From Stipa capillata (Eukaryota > Streptophyta > Magnoliopsida > Poales > Poaceae): 64,000 bases of DNA. The notes under the pieces are model-generated. The model searched no databases. It saw only the letters and a list, made by a program, of their open reading frames with translations, and was not told the origin of the DNA. The stretch covers positions 49,839 to 113,838 of the forward strand of contig JAGXJF010002470.1 in the NCBI GenBank assembly GCA_019208055.1, in the 5' to 3' direction. The stretch's first letter is position 1. Every line of letters starts with the position of its first letter. Shown here piece by piece: positions 21,101 to 32,826 of this stretch. Position numbers and translations under genes: made by a program.

Positions 21101-22004
21101 GGAGAAGCCCGGTCCGGACCGGCCTTAAATACGGCGGCGGCCGGTCGGGTTGGGTGGGGCGCCGCCCACCATGGCCGCTCGGCGGCAGCAACGTGGAAGA
21201 GGGGCCCTGACCAGCGGGCCCCACGTTCGGGAGGAGGGAGGAGGCGCAAGCCCGGGGGCGCTTTCCCCTGGGAAAGGCGGAAAAGGGGATGGGGGAACAC
21301 GGGTTTGGTGGATGGGCTGCCCGGATGGGCCCTGGGCCCGATTCCCTTTTGGAGTTTTTATTTCCTTTTCTTTTTATATAACTGCAGGGGATGTATTTAC
21401 GTTATTTTATGTGTATTCCTAGCTCCAAAAATTCTGAAATTTTTACCAGGCCTTCTAAACCTTATTTGTGTGCTACTGTAGGAATTTGAATCAATTTGGG
21501 GTTGGTTTGAAGGGGTGTCTAGTTCAATTTCCAATTAGGGTCCGAATTAGGGTTTACACTGCGACTAGGCCCTAGGTATATTCAAAAATTCTGGAATTTG
21601 GCCAGGGGTTAGGGTTCCTCTTTTTGAGATCATTTGTGAAGTTTGATAGATTTGCATCTACTGGAAACTGCTCTATCGTCGAAACCCTAATTCTGGCACC
21701 GTTAGGGTTTTAGGGTTAGGGACGGAGATTCTCTGAAGGGTTCGATGACCTCTACCACCCTTATCGACGATATTGTTATTTGAGTTACTTCAAATAAATT
21801 GATTGGTGTTTGCAAAGTTTTTCAATTCGAATTCTTCGAATAAGTTGATTGGTGTTGTATAAATATCCACCGAGGATGAGATATTAACATATTCTATAAA
21901 GTAAAGTTGATATACAACTAAGTTTGAATAAGGTGTGGTTGATGACAATGCCATGTATGCATGAGTGCAGAGCAATACCTATTTATCGTAAAGTGGGTAT
22001 TACA
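18117..22004 (-). mobile_element. Solo LTR, chromovirus-type long LTR family (3.9 kb)
   Basis: Runs from TGTCACGGACCC (the inverted 3' LTR end) to GGGTATTACA and is flanked by a perfect 5-bp duplication, TCATT (18112-18116 and 22005-22009). It shares with the LTRs of the 42658-53995 element the conserved terminal block around TCACGGACCC, the AATCAAGCACG-type block (about 18850-18915, inverted) and the CAAGC-loop-GCTTG hairpin (19717-19729). It has no internal domain, so it is a solo LTR left by recombination between two LTRs. A GC-rich stretch at 20560-21330 yields long low-complexity ORFs that I reject as genes. Confidence 0.9.
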
Positions 22005-22009
22005 TCATT

Positions 22010-23340
22010 TCAGAGGCTCTGAGTTTAGTTTTTGGACTTGGCTCCTGAACTGTGCATGTGTTCTCGGAGGTTTATGTCGGAAGTCAGAAGTCGGAAGCTC
22101 AGATTTGAAGTCGGAGGCTCCAACTTTCAATTCCGGAAGCTCTAAGTTTAACTTTTGACCTCAGCTGTACAGATTGATGAATTTGAGTTTGGTCAATTTG
22201 TCTCGTTGAAAATTGATGGAATAGGTTGTGTCGACTAACTTAGGTCAAGTGAAAATCTTGTGCTTGCGATGTTTTGCTTGGTCTATGGTGTGCAGGTGCG
22301 AGTTGGCCATGGGCGCGGTGATAGCTTGGTCACGTGGGACCAGCATGAAGCTAGGAGGGCTGAGATGCGGTTAAAGAGGTGACGATGACATCATGTGGCT
22401 TAAAAGCATGTACATGAAGGATAAGGAAGTTGTTGGAGCCAAGTCGTGAAGACCAAGTTTAGTCTTGGCATCATTTTGTGAGAAGCGTCGAACCCACCAA
22501 GAAGCCCTTCAAGAAACCGCGGCGACGATACCTGAGGAAGCGGTTTAGGGATTGCTTAGGGTGGAAGGAAAATCTGAGAGTGGCTAAGCTAGTTAGGCGC
22601 TTTTAGATCTACCCTTGATCTAGCATCACAAGACCCTTCTCAACCTGGTGCAAATTTTCATCAAGGTTGAATGGATGGATTTTGAGTTCGTACGATTTTT
22701 AGTGTTTTCCCCTTTGCTCGGTTTTAGAGTAGTTGGTAGTAAATCAACGAGTTCTCTTAGCTCAGATGAGCCTTTAATATGATTCCAGTTGGAATAGCTC
22801 CGTAATATCCCTGTCAACTACTTTGCAAAATTTCACTCAATTCCACCGAGTAGATCAAAATTTGCATGAGTTTCTTCAAGCAACAATTAGCCTGTTTTAG
22901 GAACTCAGACACTCGATTTTTCCCAGACACTCCAGATTTTCTGTCAGCTCTCTTGAGATTGGATTTGCAGAGCATCTGAGATTTTCTTGGAGACTCCGGG
23001 AGTTTTCTGGAGACTCCGAGATTGCTCTCTATTCTCTTTGGATTTAATTTCTGAACACTCCAAGATTTTCTCAGAGACTACGGGATTTTTCCGGAGGCTC
23101 CGGATTGTTTTCTATCCTCCTTGGATTTGATTTTTGAACAGCTTGAGATATTCTTAGAGACTCCGGGAATATCGGGACTTCCGATATTTTTACTCTGGAA
23201 TTTCTGATTTGTCTATTTTTGACTCCACTGATTTTGATCGCTTTTGTCGATGATTTTCCACTGCATTCTCTGACTTGGATACATTGTATTGTGTCCTTGT
23301 TTTGAGTGGAAAATTTTGAATTTGACATTCACCCCCTTGT
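22010..23340 (+). mobile_element. LTR-like sequence, right part
   Basis: Continues 17511-18116. Contains many GAGGCTC/GGAGACTCCGG-type repeats (22010-22150 and 22960-23180). A module around 22780 (TTGGAATAGCTCCGTAA) is also present at about 29030 in the solo LTR at 28796. The end reads GACATTCACCCCCTTG, like the 3' ends of grass copia LTRs. No gene. The mixture of gypsy-like start and copia-like end means it may be two elements joined. Confidence 0.4.
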
Positions 23341-23935
23341 CCGAACCTATCGATCCAACAAAGCCCATTACCCTTTCCACCTCTCCTTCTAGACTAGGCT
23401 TGGCCTAGCTCGCCCAGTCCATCTTCCACCCACCACCGACGCACCTTACTTGGCCCGCCTCCTCTCTTCTCCCCCTCCTCCCAACTGGGCTTGGCCTAGC
23501 TGAGCTGGCCTAGTTTGGCCCAAATACCGATCCAGCCTAGCCTAGCTGAGCTGGTCTAGTTTGCTCAAACTTCTGTTTAGTGATTTTGGTGATTAATGAC
23601 AAGGGGGTTTGTGAACTAACCATTTTCTTGAATTTAGAAAGTGTGTATGATGGGGCGTCCAAATCAGAATTTTTAGAATTTTCATCATGTGTATCATCAC
23701 TTTGTACATCCAAATCACTAGGTAAGAGGAAAATGGAGAGCGGTAGCGGCGATCTCCACAGCAACCTTCTTCAGCCATGCTCTTCTCCCGGCATCCTCTC
23801 AGCTCCCGATCTGATCATTTAGCCCTCCTCTTGGAGATTCTAATGTGGCCCGTGTGGATCTCTATTATGGCAATCAGAGACTATCTCAATGAAGCTGGAT
23901 TTTCAGCCGAGGCAACTCTTTCATTCTGAGATATG
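23341..23935. other. Short repeats and possible LINE-B 5' leader
   Basis: Contains two similar GCCTAGCTGAGCTGG(C/T)CTAG blocks (about 23490 and 23540), then TTTTGGTGATTAATGACAA (about 23584), a phrase common at the start of grass copia LTRs, then a sequence leading into LINE-B ORF1. No gene supported. Confidence 0.4.
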
Positions 23936-23987
23936 TTGTCAGTTCCGCTCTACTATTCATGCACTTGGGAAATAGCATCACTTCTTC

Positions 23988-26612
23988 ATGGTGGTCTCCT
24001 TTGGACAAGCAATCTTTCATTTGGATGAAGATTCGGTGGCTCTGGCCCTTGAATCATGTATTGGAGGTCTACGTGACGAGCTCCATGTCTGTTCTCTAGT
24101 TGATCAGGTCTTTCAGTTTTCGGTCTACAGCAAACAAGTTGGTTTTCTCATATATTCCCAGCGGTCTATTTCTTGTGAATATTTGAAGTGCTTTTTTCAT
24201 TTTTGGGGAGCTGGAGGACCTCATTGGCAAAGGGAGTTCTCTTCTTAGCAGCATGAATGTAGAGATTCCTAGATTCTGGTCAGTCCAACCAAGAAACTAT
24301 GACAGCAAGCCCATTATGCTCTATCCCTGTCACTGGGCAAATTGATTCTTTGACACCGTCATTCCAAGAACTCGGCTAATCCTCGATGAATTTTGGTTGC
24401 CCCAATTCTTGAATATACTGCATGTTTGGGTTATTCTCAGGCTCCTAGCTCTTTACCTTCTGATAATGACATTACGTCTTCATCTATGGCTACTACTAAC
24501 AATCATTCCATCAAAATTGGTAATATGCTTGTCCAGCTTCCTTCTTCATCGGATGGTGCAGTGCTTGCTTCTTAGTAGCTACATTAGGCTCCATCCATGG
24601 TGTCAGATGTTAATGGTTTACCTCGTAATTATGCCAGTTTTAGTCAGGAGCAATTGGCTGACTTGAAAGCCGCAGGATACTCAGAGTTTCAAATTCCAGC
24701 TCTTTCGAAGGACCAGATTTCCTGCCTCCCTGATGGGCTCGATAATGTGGTCCAAGATGTGATGAACCGATTATGGGAATGTTCTATTTGCCTTGGAATG
24801 GACCACAAGGCAGCCTAGTGCTCTCGACGCATTTGCTGCTGCAACTGCTTTCACTCCGACCATATGCGCAATTGCTGCCCACGTCTTTCGGCATGGAAGC
24901 ATTGGATTCCCAAAGTCATGTCCAGAGCAGCCTCCCTTGATTACGCGCCAATCCCTCAAGCCAAGAATCCCCCCAATTCAGCGCGATGCTTCATCTTCCA
25001 TACACAATTCTCCTCCCAAAACCCTATCGCCACCCATCTCGCTCCTGAAACTCATCCTTAGCAGTTGTCCATGGTGAATTTCCCTCTCCACCCTATGCGG
25101 CTTCTGCCTAAGGGTGCCCAAATTGAGGATGGCGGAGATGAACGCTTGCCCTGCACCTTCTTCACTCCAAGTGCAAATCCAGTCAAGACCCATGAGGATC
25201 ATTTGATTGCGGTTGTCACCCCACTACCACCGATTGAGGAGGTTGATGAAGCAATGCATGTCGTCCAAGACCTCATAATCAATGGTTTTCATTGTCAAGT
25301 TGTAAGCTTCTCTTCCACTACCTATGGATTATGTCTTTACTAGGTGTGCTCCGCCTTTGAACGAGATCTTCTAGTTCAACTTCGCCCTCAGCAACTAGGA
25401 CCTTCTCATTTGGCCAGCTTTGTGCGTCATGATGAGGTAGTTAATTTCTCTAATGTGCCTCTAGAAAGAAAAGTTTGGATTATGTTCTGAGGATACCTCC
25501 TGGATTACAAATCTGATTGCTTTATCGCCCAGGCAGCGGGCACCTTTGGTCGCTTACTAGATTGGCATCACCATGACAATGTTAAGGATAGAGTTCTTGC
25601 AAGAGTGTTATATCAGAATGCTCAATACATCCCCCGAAGTGTGGTCATCCATCACACCTCCCCCTTTGGTGGCGTGGCTGGTTCTTGGACAATACCTACA
25701 TACATTTTAGATGTCCATGGTTTTGCAGGCTTCAATGTGCCAAATGAAAAGCCAACTCCTAAAGATGGTAACCCCCACCCGTTGCCTATGGTGGCGCCAG
25801 TGGCTATCCCACAACAGGATGATCCTCTCCCGTCAACTATTCCTGATCCTACCTGGCACCTTGCAGGGGAACAACAATAGCAACTTGCTCAACATGGTTG
25901 GGATCCTTGGCTAGCAGCTCCAACACCACAAGTCCATCAACTACTGGAACCACCTGCACCTGTCCAAGCCCAATCCACAGTGCCAGTTTCTTACAGTGAT
26001 AGTGCTTCATTTGTTCATATGGTGGCTGCCGAAGAAGATGAAGTCCTGCAAGAGCAACCACCAATGACACATGATCAAGGAGATGCTGAGCCACTACAAG
26101 AGGCCATTGGTTAGTGGGCCATTGTCCCCTATCAACCTCCCCTGCAGCATATTCAGATTTTGCCAGTCCTGGTCCTGAATCCTTTTGATCTTGCCTAGGA
26201 GATCAAACTGGCTTAATTCCTCCCACACGTTAAACTGCAGGACTCAACCGGCTTATTCAGTAACCTGTTGCAACACAAGCGATGGTGGGCTCTCACAATT
26301 GCTAAGCCTCTCCTGGACACCCTACTCGGATCCCAACCAAAGAAATGTCTGCTTTCCCTGACAGGTAAACCACTCGCTGATCTACATGCAATCTTAGATA
26401 CTTCCCCGCTAGTGAAGACTTCAGCTCATAATCACTCCAAGCAGGCCCCAACTCCTCTTGTGAAGACAAGAATCCGTAGGAGCAAACGCCATGATCAAAA
26501 TTTTCATCATGTGGCGCTCCCAGATGTGTCACGGAGGCGTATGAATGTGGGAGCCAAAAAGAAACTCTTTGTTAGTGATCTTCATGATGATCAGCTACAG
26601 GAGATGCAGTAA
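23988..26612 (+). pseudogene. LINE-B ORF1 (nucleic-acid-binding protein), broken
   Basis: The N-terminal part (DSVALALESCIGGL, FQFSVYSKQVGFLIY) resembles the conserved start of grass LINE ORF1 proteins. A CCHC zinc knuckle (C-x2-C-x4-H-x4-C) lies at 24837-24878 in frame 3. Downstream pieces include LPCTFFTPSANPVKTHEDHL and a Pro-rich region (25740-26150), and the tail NVGAKKKLFVSDL is shared with LINE-A. ORF1 proteins of L1-type elements bind the element RNA. At least six stops or frame changes separate the pieces, so the protein is not made intact. Confidence 0.7.
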
Positions 26613-26962
26613 CCCCAGTTGGAAGGATAGACCTCTGCACCTAACTCTTCCCCACCAGAGCCTCACCCCACCAACCCCATGATCCAATGTATGGAAGCAG
26701 AGCTTTAGATCACGACAGAAGCACTAGAGGTACCCAAGCTTATGGCGCCTCTTCCAGAAACCTCCTCCAATAGCGGAAGTAAATGATGAATTGCACTATA
26801 TATGTTTTTGGTGGTCTCTAGGCTTTTGCTTTTACTTGGTTACCTATTACTCTCTCTAGAGTGGTGGTCTTTTATTTGGCTATGACTACGAGCAAGTGGA
26901 CAATCTTTACCTAGTAATGTTATGCATTCTGGATTCCTGCTATTTTGATCTTAGTTTCCTAC
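26613..26962 (+). other. LINE-B inter-ORF spacer
   Basis: Lies between the ORF1 stop and the ORF2 ATG at 26963. AT-rich, no domain. Such spacers are normal in plant L1-type LINEs. Confidence 0.5.
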
Positions 26963-28017
26963 ATGAATACACCTAATTCCTTAGCGTGGAATGTGCTTTG
27001 CTGGAACATCCGAGGGATGAATTCTATTGCTCGTCTCCTTGCAATCAGGCAAAAAATTGAGGAAAGCAATGCTTTTGTTGTCTGCCTCCAAGAAATTAAG
27101 CGCGCGTGTTTTGATCATTCTTTTATTAAGACTTTCTGCCCTCATCACTTTGATAATTTTGCCTACTCCCCTTCGAGGGGATCCTCTCGTGGTATTCTTG
27201 TGATTTGGAATAGTACTCTTTTTTCTAGCAATCTACTAGAAGTTACACAATCTGTGGATAAAATTCACCTTTCTTCTAAACATGATAAACATTGTTGGAC
27301 TCTAATCACTATTTATGGACCGTGCCAAGGGATTGAAAGAGATATGTTTGTCCAATGGCTTTATGACTTATCAATTCCTCCTAAAGATCTCTGGCTCATT
27401 ATGGGAGATTTCAACTTCATTTGATATCTGGAAAACCACGATAAACCTGGAGGCAATCTTCATGATATGATGCTGTTCAATGAGATTATTAGTCATCTTG
27501 GTCTTATTGAGCTACCCATCAAAGGACGAGCATATACCTGATCTAACATGCTCCTCTCCTTGAAAAACTTGATTGGTACTTTTCTTCCACTCAATGGTCC
27601 CTTGAGTTCCCCAATACTTTGGTTTCCCCTTTGGCCAAGACTATCTCAGATCATGTACCATGTCTCATTAGCATCAAGTCAGGTATTCCTCGAGCTACCG
27701 TTTTCCGCTTTGAGAATTACTGGGCCAACCAACCAGGGTTCATGGATTGTGTCCGTGACCATTGGAACATAACTGTCATAGCAATCACATTATATCTAAG
27801 AAACTCAAAAGTTTGCGCCAAGGTCTCAAACGGTGGTGTAAAGGGCTATCTTCCCTCTATTATTTGATTAGCCATTGTAATGAAGAGATCCTTCTTTTGG
27901 ATCATCTTGAAGACACTAGAGTTTTGAGTGTTCCGGAGGCCAATTTTTGTATTATTGTACGGAAGCACCTTACCTCTCTTCTCAAGGACATATGTGCTTC
28001 TTGGAAATCATGATGCA
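26963..28017 (+). pseudogene. LINE-B endonuclease domain, broken
   Basis: Begins MNTPNSLAWNVLCWNIRGMNS and shows EEP motifs WNIRG, CLQEIKR, TIYGPCQG and MGDFNFI in one open frame to a TGA at 27422. After the stop the fold continues (LIELPIKGRAYT then a TGA where TWSNM is expected, ISDHVPCL at about 27640) in other frames. The domain nicks target DNA. Two single-base nonsense changes and shifts near 27560 and 27770 disable it. The motifs match LINE-A closely, so the two copies are one family. Confidence 0.85.
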
Positions 28018-28795
28018 CCATTCGTTGGGTCAAACTAGGAGAGGAGAATACAAAGTACTTTCATGCGATGTCCATTGATCGACATCATCGTAACCACATT
28101 ACCCAGTTGGCTACTCCGCCAGGGAACATTGTGACAGATCATTCTGCCAAGGCTACTATTCTGCTCGCATGCGTCAAAAGCCAGATGGGCACATCCTTAC
28201 ACTTCTTGATGCCTTTAGACCTTGCTCACCTAATTCCTCGAGTTGAGGAGCTTGAATGCTTGACAACCCCTTTTTCAAACAAGGAGATTGATGATTGTAT
28301 CTTGCGTATGCCTAATGACAAGGCCCCAGGCCTAGATGGCTTCAATGGCATCTCCTGAAGGAATGTTGGTCTATCCTTTGACCAGATTTCATGAGACTCT
28401 GTCAAGATTTTTACGCTGAAAAGATCGACTTGCAAAACATTAATAGTTCTTATATCACCCTCATACCAAAGATTTCAACTCTACAGACTGTCAATGACTT
28501 CAGACCAATCTCTTTGCTCAACATATGTATCAAATTTCTCTCTAAGCTTTTGGCCGACCGCCTGCAATATGTGATTCTTAAATGCATTCATGCTAATCAA
28601 TATGGTTTCATCAAAACTAGAACCATTCAGGACTGTCTTGTATGGGCTTTTAAGAAAGCCTTTGATACCATTGAACATTCTACCATCCTTCAAACTGTAC
28701 ATTACAATGGTTTTCCTCCAAAATGGATAGAATGGACAACAGAGATCCTCACTTCAAGAACTTCATCTATCCTTTGTAATGGTGTTCTTGGACAT
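28018..28795 (+). pseudogene. LINE-B reverse transcriptase, N-terminal part, motif A deleted
   Basis: Contains MPNDKAPGLDGF, SSYITLIPK, VNDFRPISLLN and NQYGFIKTRTIQDCLVWAF, then jumps directly to KKAFDTIEHS. LINE-A has about 20 more residues here, including the LKLDFE part of motif A with its first catalytic Asp. The gap leaves the frame intact. The coding sequence is then cut after CNGVLG by the solo LTR at 28796. Confidence 0.8.
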
Positions 28796-31700
28796 TGTAA
28801 GACCCATGTTAATATAAATAAATAGAGTGTTGCTTTGTCTCATGCATACATGGCATCATCAATGCACAACTTTGTATAAACCTAGATATTTTCTAATAGG
28901 TTTTATAGAATACGTGTATATCTTCTCCTAAAAATTCTAATACCTCTTTTGAATCGGAAAGCAAACGTCGGAAAGAAGGGTTTAGAGTTGGGTTTGTCTC
29001 TCAGCAGATGAGTTTTGAGATGTTTCCAATTGGAATAGCTCCGTAAGTCTCTTGTCTATCTCTGTGCCAAATTTCATCCAATTCCGTTGAGTAGATCAAA
29101 GTCTACGAACGTTTTATCGAGTGGCAGTCTGTTTTCTGGCAAAATCGGAAGTTTCGATCCAGAGACCGGAACATCCGACTTTTCCCGAACCTCCAAACCA
29201 AGGGTGACTCCGGAACCTCCGGTTGGGTCGGAACCTCCGATCCAGGGACCGGAAGTTCCGATTTTTTCCCGAAGGTCCAAACCAGGGGTAACCCCGGAAC
29301 CTCCGACCCAGGGACCGGAAGTTCCGGCTTTTCCCGAGCTTTCAAAACAAAGGTGACACCGGAAGTTCCGGTCAGGTCGGAACATCCGATATTGACATCG
29401 GAACTTCCGATCCAGCTGTCAATTTTGAGTTTTAAAGTGACACGTGCCGTCGCCGTGGGGGGGTGTTGAGCGGTGGCACCTGCGTGGGATCTCCACCAGG
29501 GCACCCAGGATCACTTCCCCAAGGGCCCCCTTCCTCCTTCCTCCTCCTCTTTCATTTCCTTAGTGTTCTCCTCCTCTTTCTCTCCAAAAACAGCACAAGG
29601 GAAGCTCAATCTCCATCATCTTCTTCAACTCCGGTGGCCAACTCCGGTGAGCTAGCACCATCACTCCGGTGACCCTCTTCCTTCCCTCTTCCTCCCCCTC
29701 CTTCTTCCTCAAGTTTCCCTCCCCTTTTCCCTCACTTCTTTTTGTTCTTTTGTTAGCTCCAACCAAGTTCTAGATTGCTTGTTCCAACAAGAAGAAGAGT
29801 AGAGCAAGGAGAAGAAGTGAAGCTAGTGATTGGAGTTGAGGGCCAAGAAGCTTTTGTTTCATTTTCCTAAATCTTGGGGGTTTAGTTAAAGAGGTATAGG
29901 ATTTGTTTTGGCTCAAGTTCTTATTTTTCCAAATCTTATATCATGCTCTATTGCTTAATTCAACCTCAATGTTTTAATTGATTAGCCCAATTAATTAGCA
30001 TGCTAGGATATAAATGTAGTTCCCTTTTGATCCAATGTTTAAATCAACATTGTTAACCTTAATATGAATTTCCAGTTCATCCAATCATGCACACAACTAC
30101 TAGAATAATCACTTTACTTCCTAAAAGTTGTGATAAGCATGTTTATTTGTAAAACCCTAGCATCCATTAGACATTGTAATAATTCATGCATCGCATTCCA
30201 TCATGCATACATGCTGGAAATTTATCTCTTTTATCGTTTCCTTGCCAATGTTTTGTATTGCTTGCGACAGAAGCCGAAGAAGAAGAACCGCAAACTGTTG
30301 AGCTCCCTCAAGTCTCCGAATCCTACGACGAAGGCAAGCAGAGCTTGTTGCATCCTTAATTTCCGTATCAATATATTGTGTGTGAATGTTTGGTTGAATT
30401 GAATGCTGAGTCGGAGTTTACTAGTATGCGTGAGGTGTATTCATTGCGTTGAGAACGTCCTTAATGCCTTTCAACTAAAACTTGTTAAGTGAGTTGCGAG
30501 AGCCGAGGGTGTACGCAATGGATACGGTTGGTGTTAATTGAAGTGTTGAGGTGACCCAGGGGTTTGGAGAATGAAATTGAGATTGGTCACACACCAACCG
30601 CATGCCAGAGTGTTACTTCCCTGTCACGCGTAAACATTACCGAGAATTTATACCGGAATGGTTGAGGTAGAAATGTACTCGCCATGTCCTGGGTGATCAA
30701 TTGTCGGTAATGATCCGAGAGTTGATTGAATGTAATGGGAATTGGATTTGATAGCCCTCGTGGACGTTAGAGGAATCGATACCGGGAATGTTTGAGGTAA
30801 GTCTCGATATCACTTGGAGCCTTGCAACCTCCAAGGGAAATGCACTCAACATGTCCAGGGTAGTCGTATTATCGACAACGATCCAAGAGGTGAATTAAAT
30901 TGAAATGGGTGTGGGCTACCCAATGTGATGTCTCAATTGTCTTGATTTTCCTTGGCGTTCATGTTGAATCCTGAAGTTCACTTCGATTATGCTATTGATA
31001 GCTTGTTACATTGATTATGTATTATTTCGATGGAATTGCATTCATGTTTAATTGTCGTTGAATTAGTATGCGTAGGACATTTAATCAAGCACGGATAAGT
31101 CTTGCGAGTACTTTCGTACTCACCTAGGATATTCCTAGACTTTTGCAGGTGAGCCAACTGTTGCAGAGTTCTGTGATGAAGTTTAATCAAACTGGTTTCC
31201 TTGGTCCGCGTTCGACTCGTGGGCGTGGTTTGGTTGTTAAGCAGTGGTTGATGCACCACTGCGGGGTTTTTGGGTTATTTCCGCTGCATTGTACATATTC
31301 CAGTTGCAACTAAGTTTACGGTTATCGCCGACTGATACAGGTGTAAAGTTCACTCAGTGGACAGCTAATGTTAATATAGTATTGTAGTGCTTGTTTTTGG
31401 TATTCGAGTTGTTATTCAGGCTGCCCATATGCAATGTGTGAATGTTATGAAGTGTGTGGGCAGGTCGTGGCGAATTATTGTTGTACCTCTTTTTACTACG
31501 TTGAGCACGAATCGGTTGAGTGACCCGCTGGCTGTGATGCTGTGCCGGCCAGGCAGGGTGTGGGTGGGTTCTACCGGGCCTTCGGGCGACCCACTAGCCC
31601 TCGGGCTAGGTTAGGGTGTGGGTGGAATCGCCGGGCTCCTCCGACCTTGTTCTGCGTGGTAGGATTAGGGAACGGCTTTAGACCTCCACCGGAATCTGGA

Positions 31701-31877
31701 ATCTATATGTGGTTCTGGGAAGATTGGTCGCTTCCGGCCGGCTCGCACGTGGCGGGTGTCGGATCGTTCCGTCTCGGTGCGTACGGCGCAGGTACCGTGC
31801 CACCGTAGAGGACGAGTCCTTCGGTCCTTGGCGACTTCGCGTTCCCTTAATCATATGTGGATTTCGGGTCCGTGACA
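28796..31877 (+). mobile_element. Solo LTR, long chromovirus-type family (3.1 kb)
   Basis: Begins TGTAAGACCC and ends GGGTCCGTGACA, flanked by the exact 5-bp duplication GACAT (28791-28795 and 31878-31882). The ends match those of the 42658-53995 element, and the two internal conserved blocks (hairpin at 30335-30347; AATCAAGCACG block at about 31085-31150) are present. No internal coding region, so it is a solo LTR. It carries GGAACCTCCG/GGAAGTTCCG repeats at 29138-29420. Confidence 0.93.
29138..29420. repeat. Imperfect tandem units rich in CCGGAAGTTCCG
   Basis: About three imperfect units of roughly 65-85 bp, each with CCAGGGACCGGAAGTTCCG or a variant, a TTTTCCCGA phrase and an AAACCA(A/G)GGGT phrase. 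CGGAACTTCCG-like palindromes recur. Confidence 0.75.
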
Positions 31878-31882
31878 GACAT

Positions 31883-32826
31883 CAATTTTGGTGCCGAAGA
31901 GGGGTTAGGCAAGGGGACCTCTTTCCCCTCTTCTGTTTCTTTTAGCAGCTGATTTGCTTCAGAGTCTGGTCAATGATGCTCATAGGCAAGGTCACTTAAA
32001 TTTGCCTCTTCCTCAACTTGCTGGTTAGGACTATCCCATCATTCAATATGCAGATGACACCCTCATCATCCTCCTAGCCTGTTTAAAACAACTTGGTTAC
32101 CTCAAAACACTTCTTTAGCCGTTTGCTCTCTCTACAGGCTTGCAAGTCAATTTTTCCAAATCCATGCTTGTCCCCATTCATGTATCAGATGACAATATCT
32201 CTGATCTTCTTTAGACTTTTGGCTGCAAACTTGGCTCCCTGCCTTTCACATACCTTGGGCAACCCTTACGCATTACGAAGCCTCGTGTTCAGGATTTTAC
32301 CGCATTGCTTATCAGGATTGAAAAATGTCTTAGTGTAGTATCAGCCTTCTTATCCTATGGGGGGGGGGAGCTCCAACTTGCGAATTCTGTCTTGTCCTCG
32401 CTTCCTACATACTATATGTGCATGCTTGAGCTGTCAAAAATGGTCATTGCCAGCATCGACCGAGCACGAAGACATTGTCTCTAGAGTGGTAGAAAATCTA
32501 AAAATATTAAGCAATCATTGGCGGCATGGACTATGGTCTGTAAACCCAAACGCAATGGAGGTCTTGGCTTAATTAATATTTCCTTACAAAATCAAGCTCT
32601 GATCATTAAACATCTTCATAAGTTCTACAACAAAGCTCGAATTCCTTGGGTTGATCTCATTAGACAGACCTATTATCATAATCAAACTCCACATGGTCAC
32701 AAGCCTGTCTAGGCTCCTTCTGGTTGAAAGATGTTCTCAAACTTACTAATATTTACTGAGCCATTGCCTCTTGTTCTGTTGGTCAAGGTGACTCAGTCCT
32801 GTTTTGGGAAGATCTCTGGAACAAAC
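31883..32826 (+). pseudogene. LINE-B reverse transcriptase, C-terminal part
   Basis: Resumes the RT after the solo LTR: GVRQGDLFPLFCFF (conserved RQGDPLSP region with Pro-to-Phe and Ser-to-Pro-like changes), QYADDTLIIL (YADD box at 32047-32058), then KQSLAAWTMVCKPKRNGGLGL and DSVLFWEDLWN. This is the palm/thumb end of the L1-type RT and the start of the zinc-finger region. Many stops and shifts. It ends at the CAAAC duplication of the Tat-type element (32822-32826). Confidence 0.8.

Larger units (their letters stand above)
23936..28795 (+). mobile_element. LINE-B, L1-type retrotransposon, main block
   Basis: Plus-strand LINE related to LINE-A. Order: ORF1 with zinc knuckle (23988-26612), ORF2 endonuclease (26963 onward) and RT (28068-28795). 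It is cut at 28795 by a solo LTR, resumes at 31883, is cut at 32826 by the Tat-type element, resumes at 61889 and stops at 62250 where a copia-like LTR begins. The 5' end is not precisely defined. All frames carry stops, so it is inactive. Confidence 0.85.

Noticed and set aside
20572..21481. GC-rich ORFs in the solo LTR at 18117-22004
   Set aside because: Low-complexity Gly/Arg/Pro translations in a GC-rich LTR segment, like those at 43321-44388 and 50310-51473.
17511..23340. A single complete LTR spanning both sides of the solo LTR
   Set aside because: Gypsy-like start but copia-like end, and no matching 5-bp duplication (ATTTG before, AAGCC after), so kept as LTR-like only.
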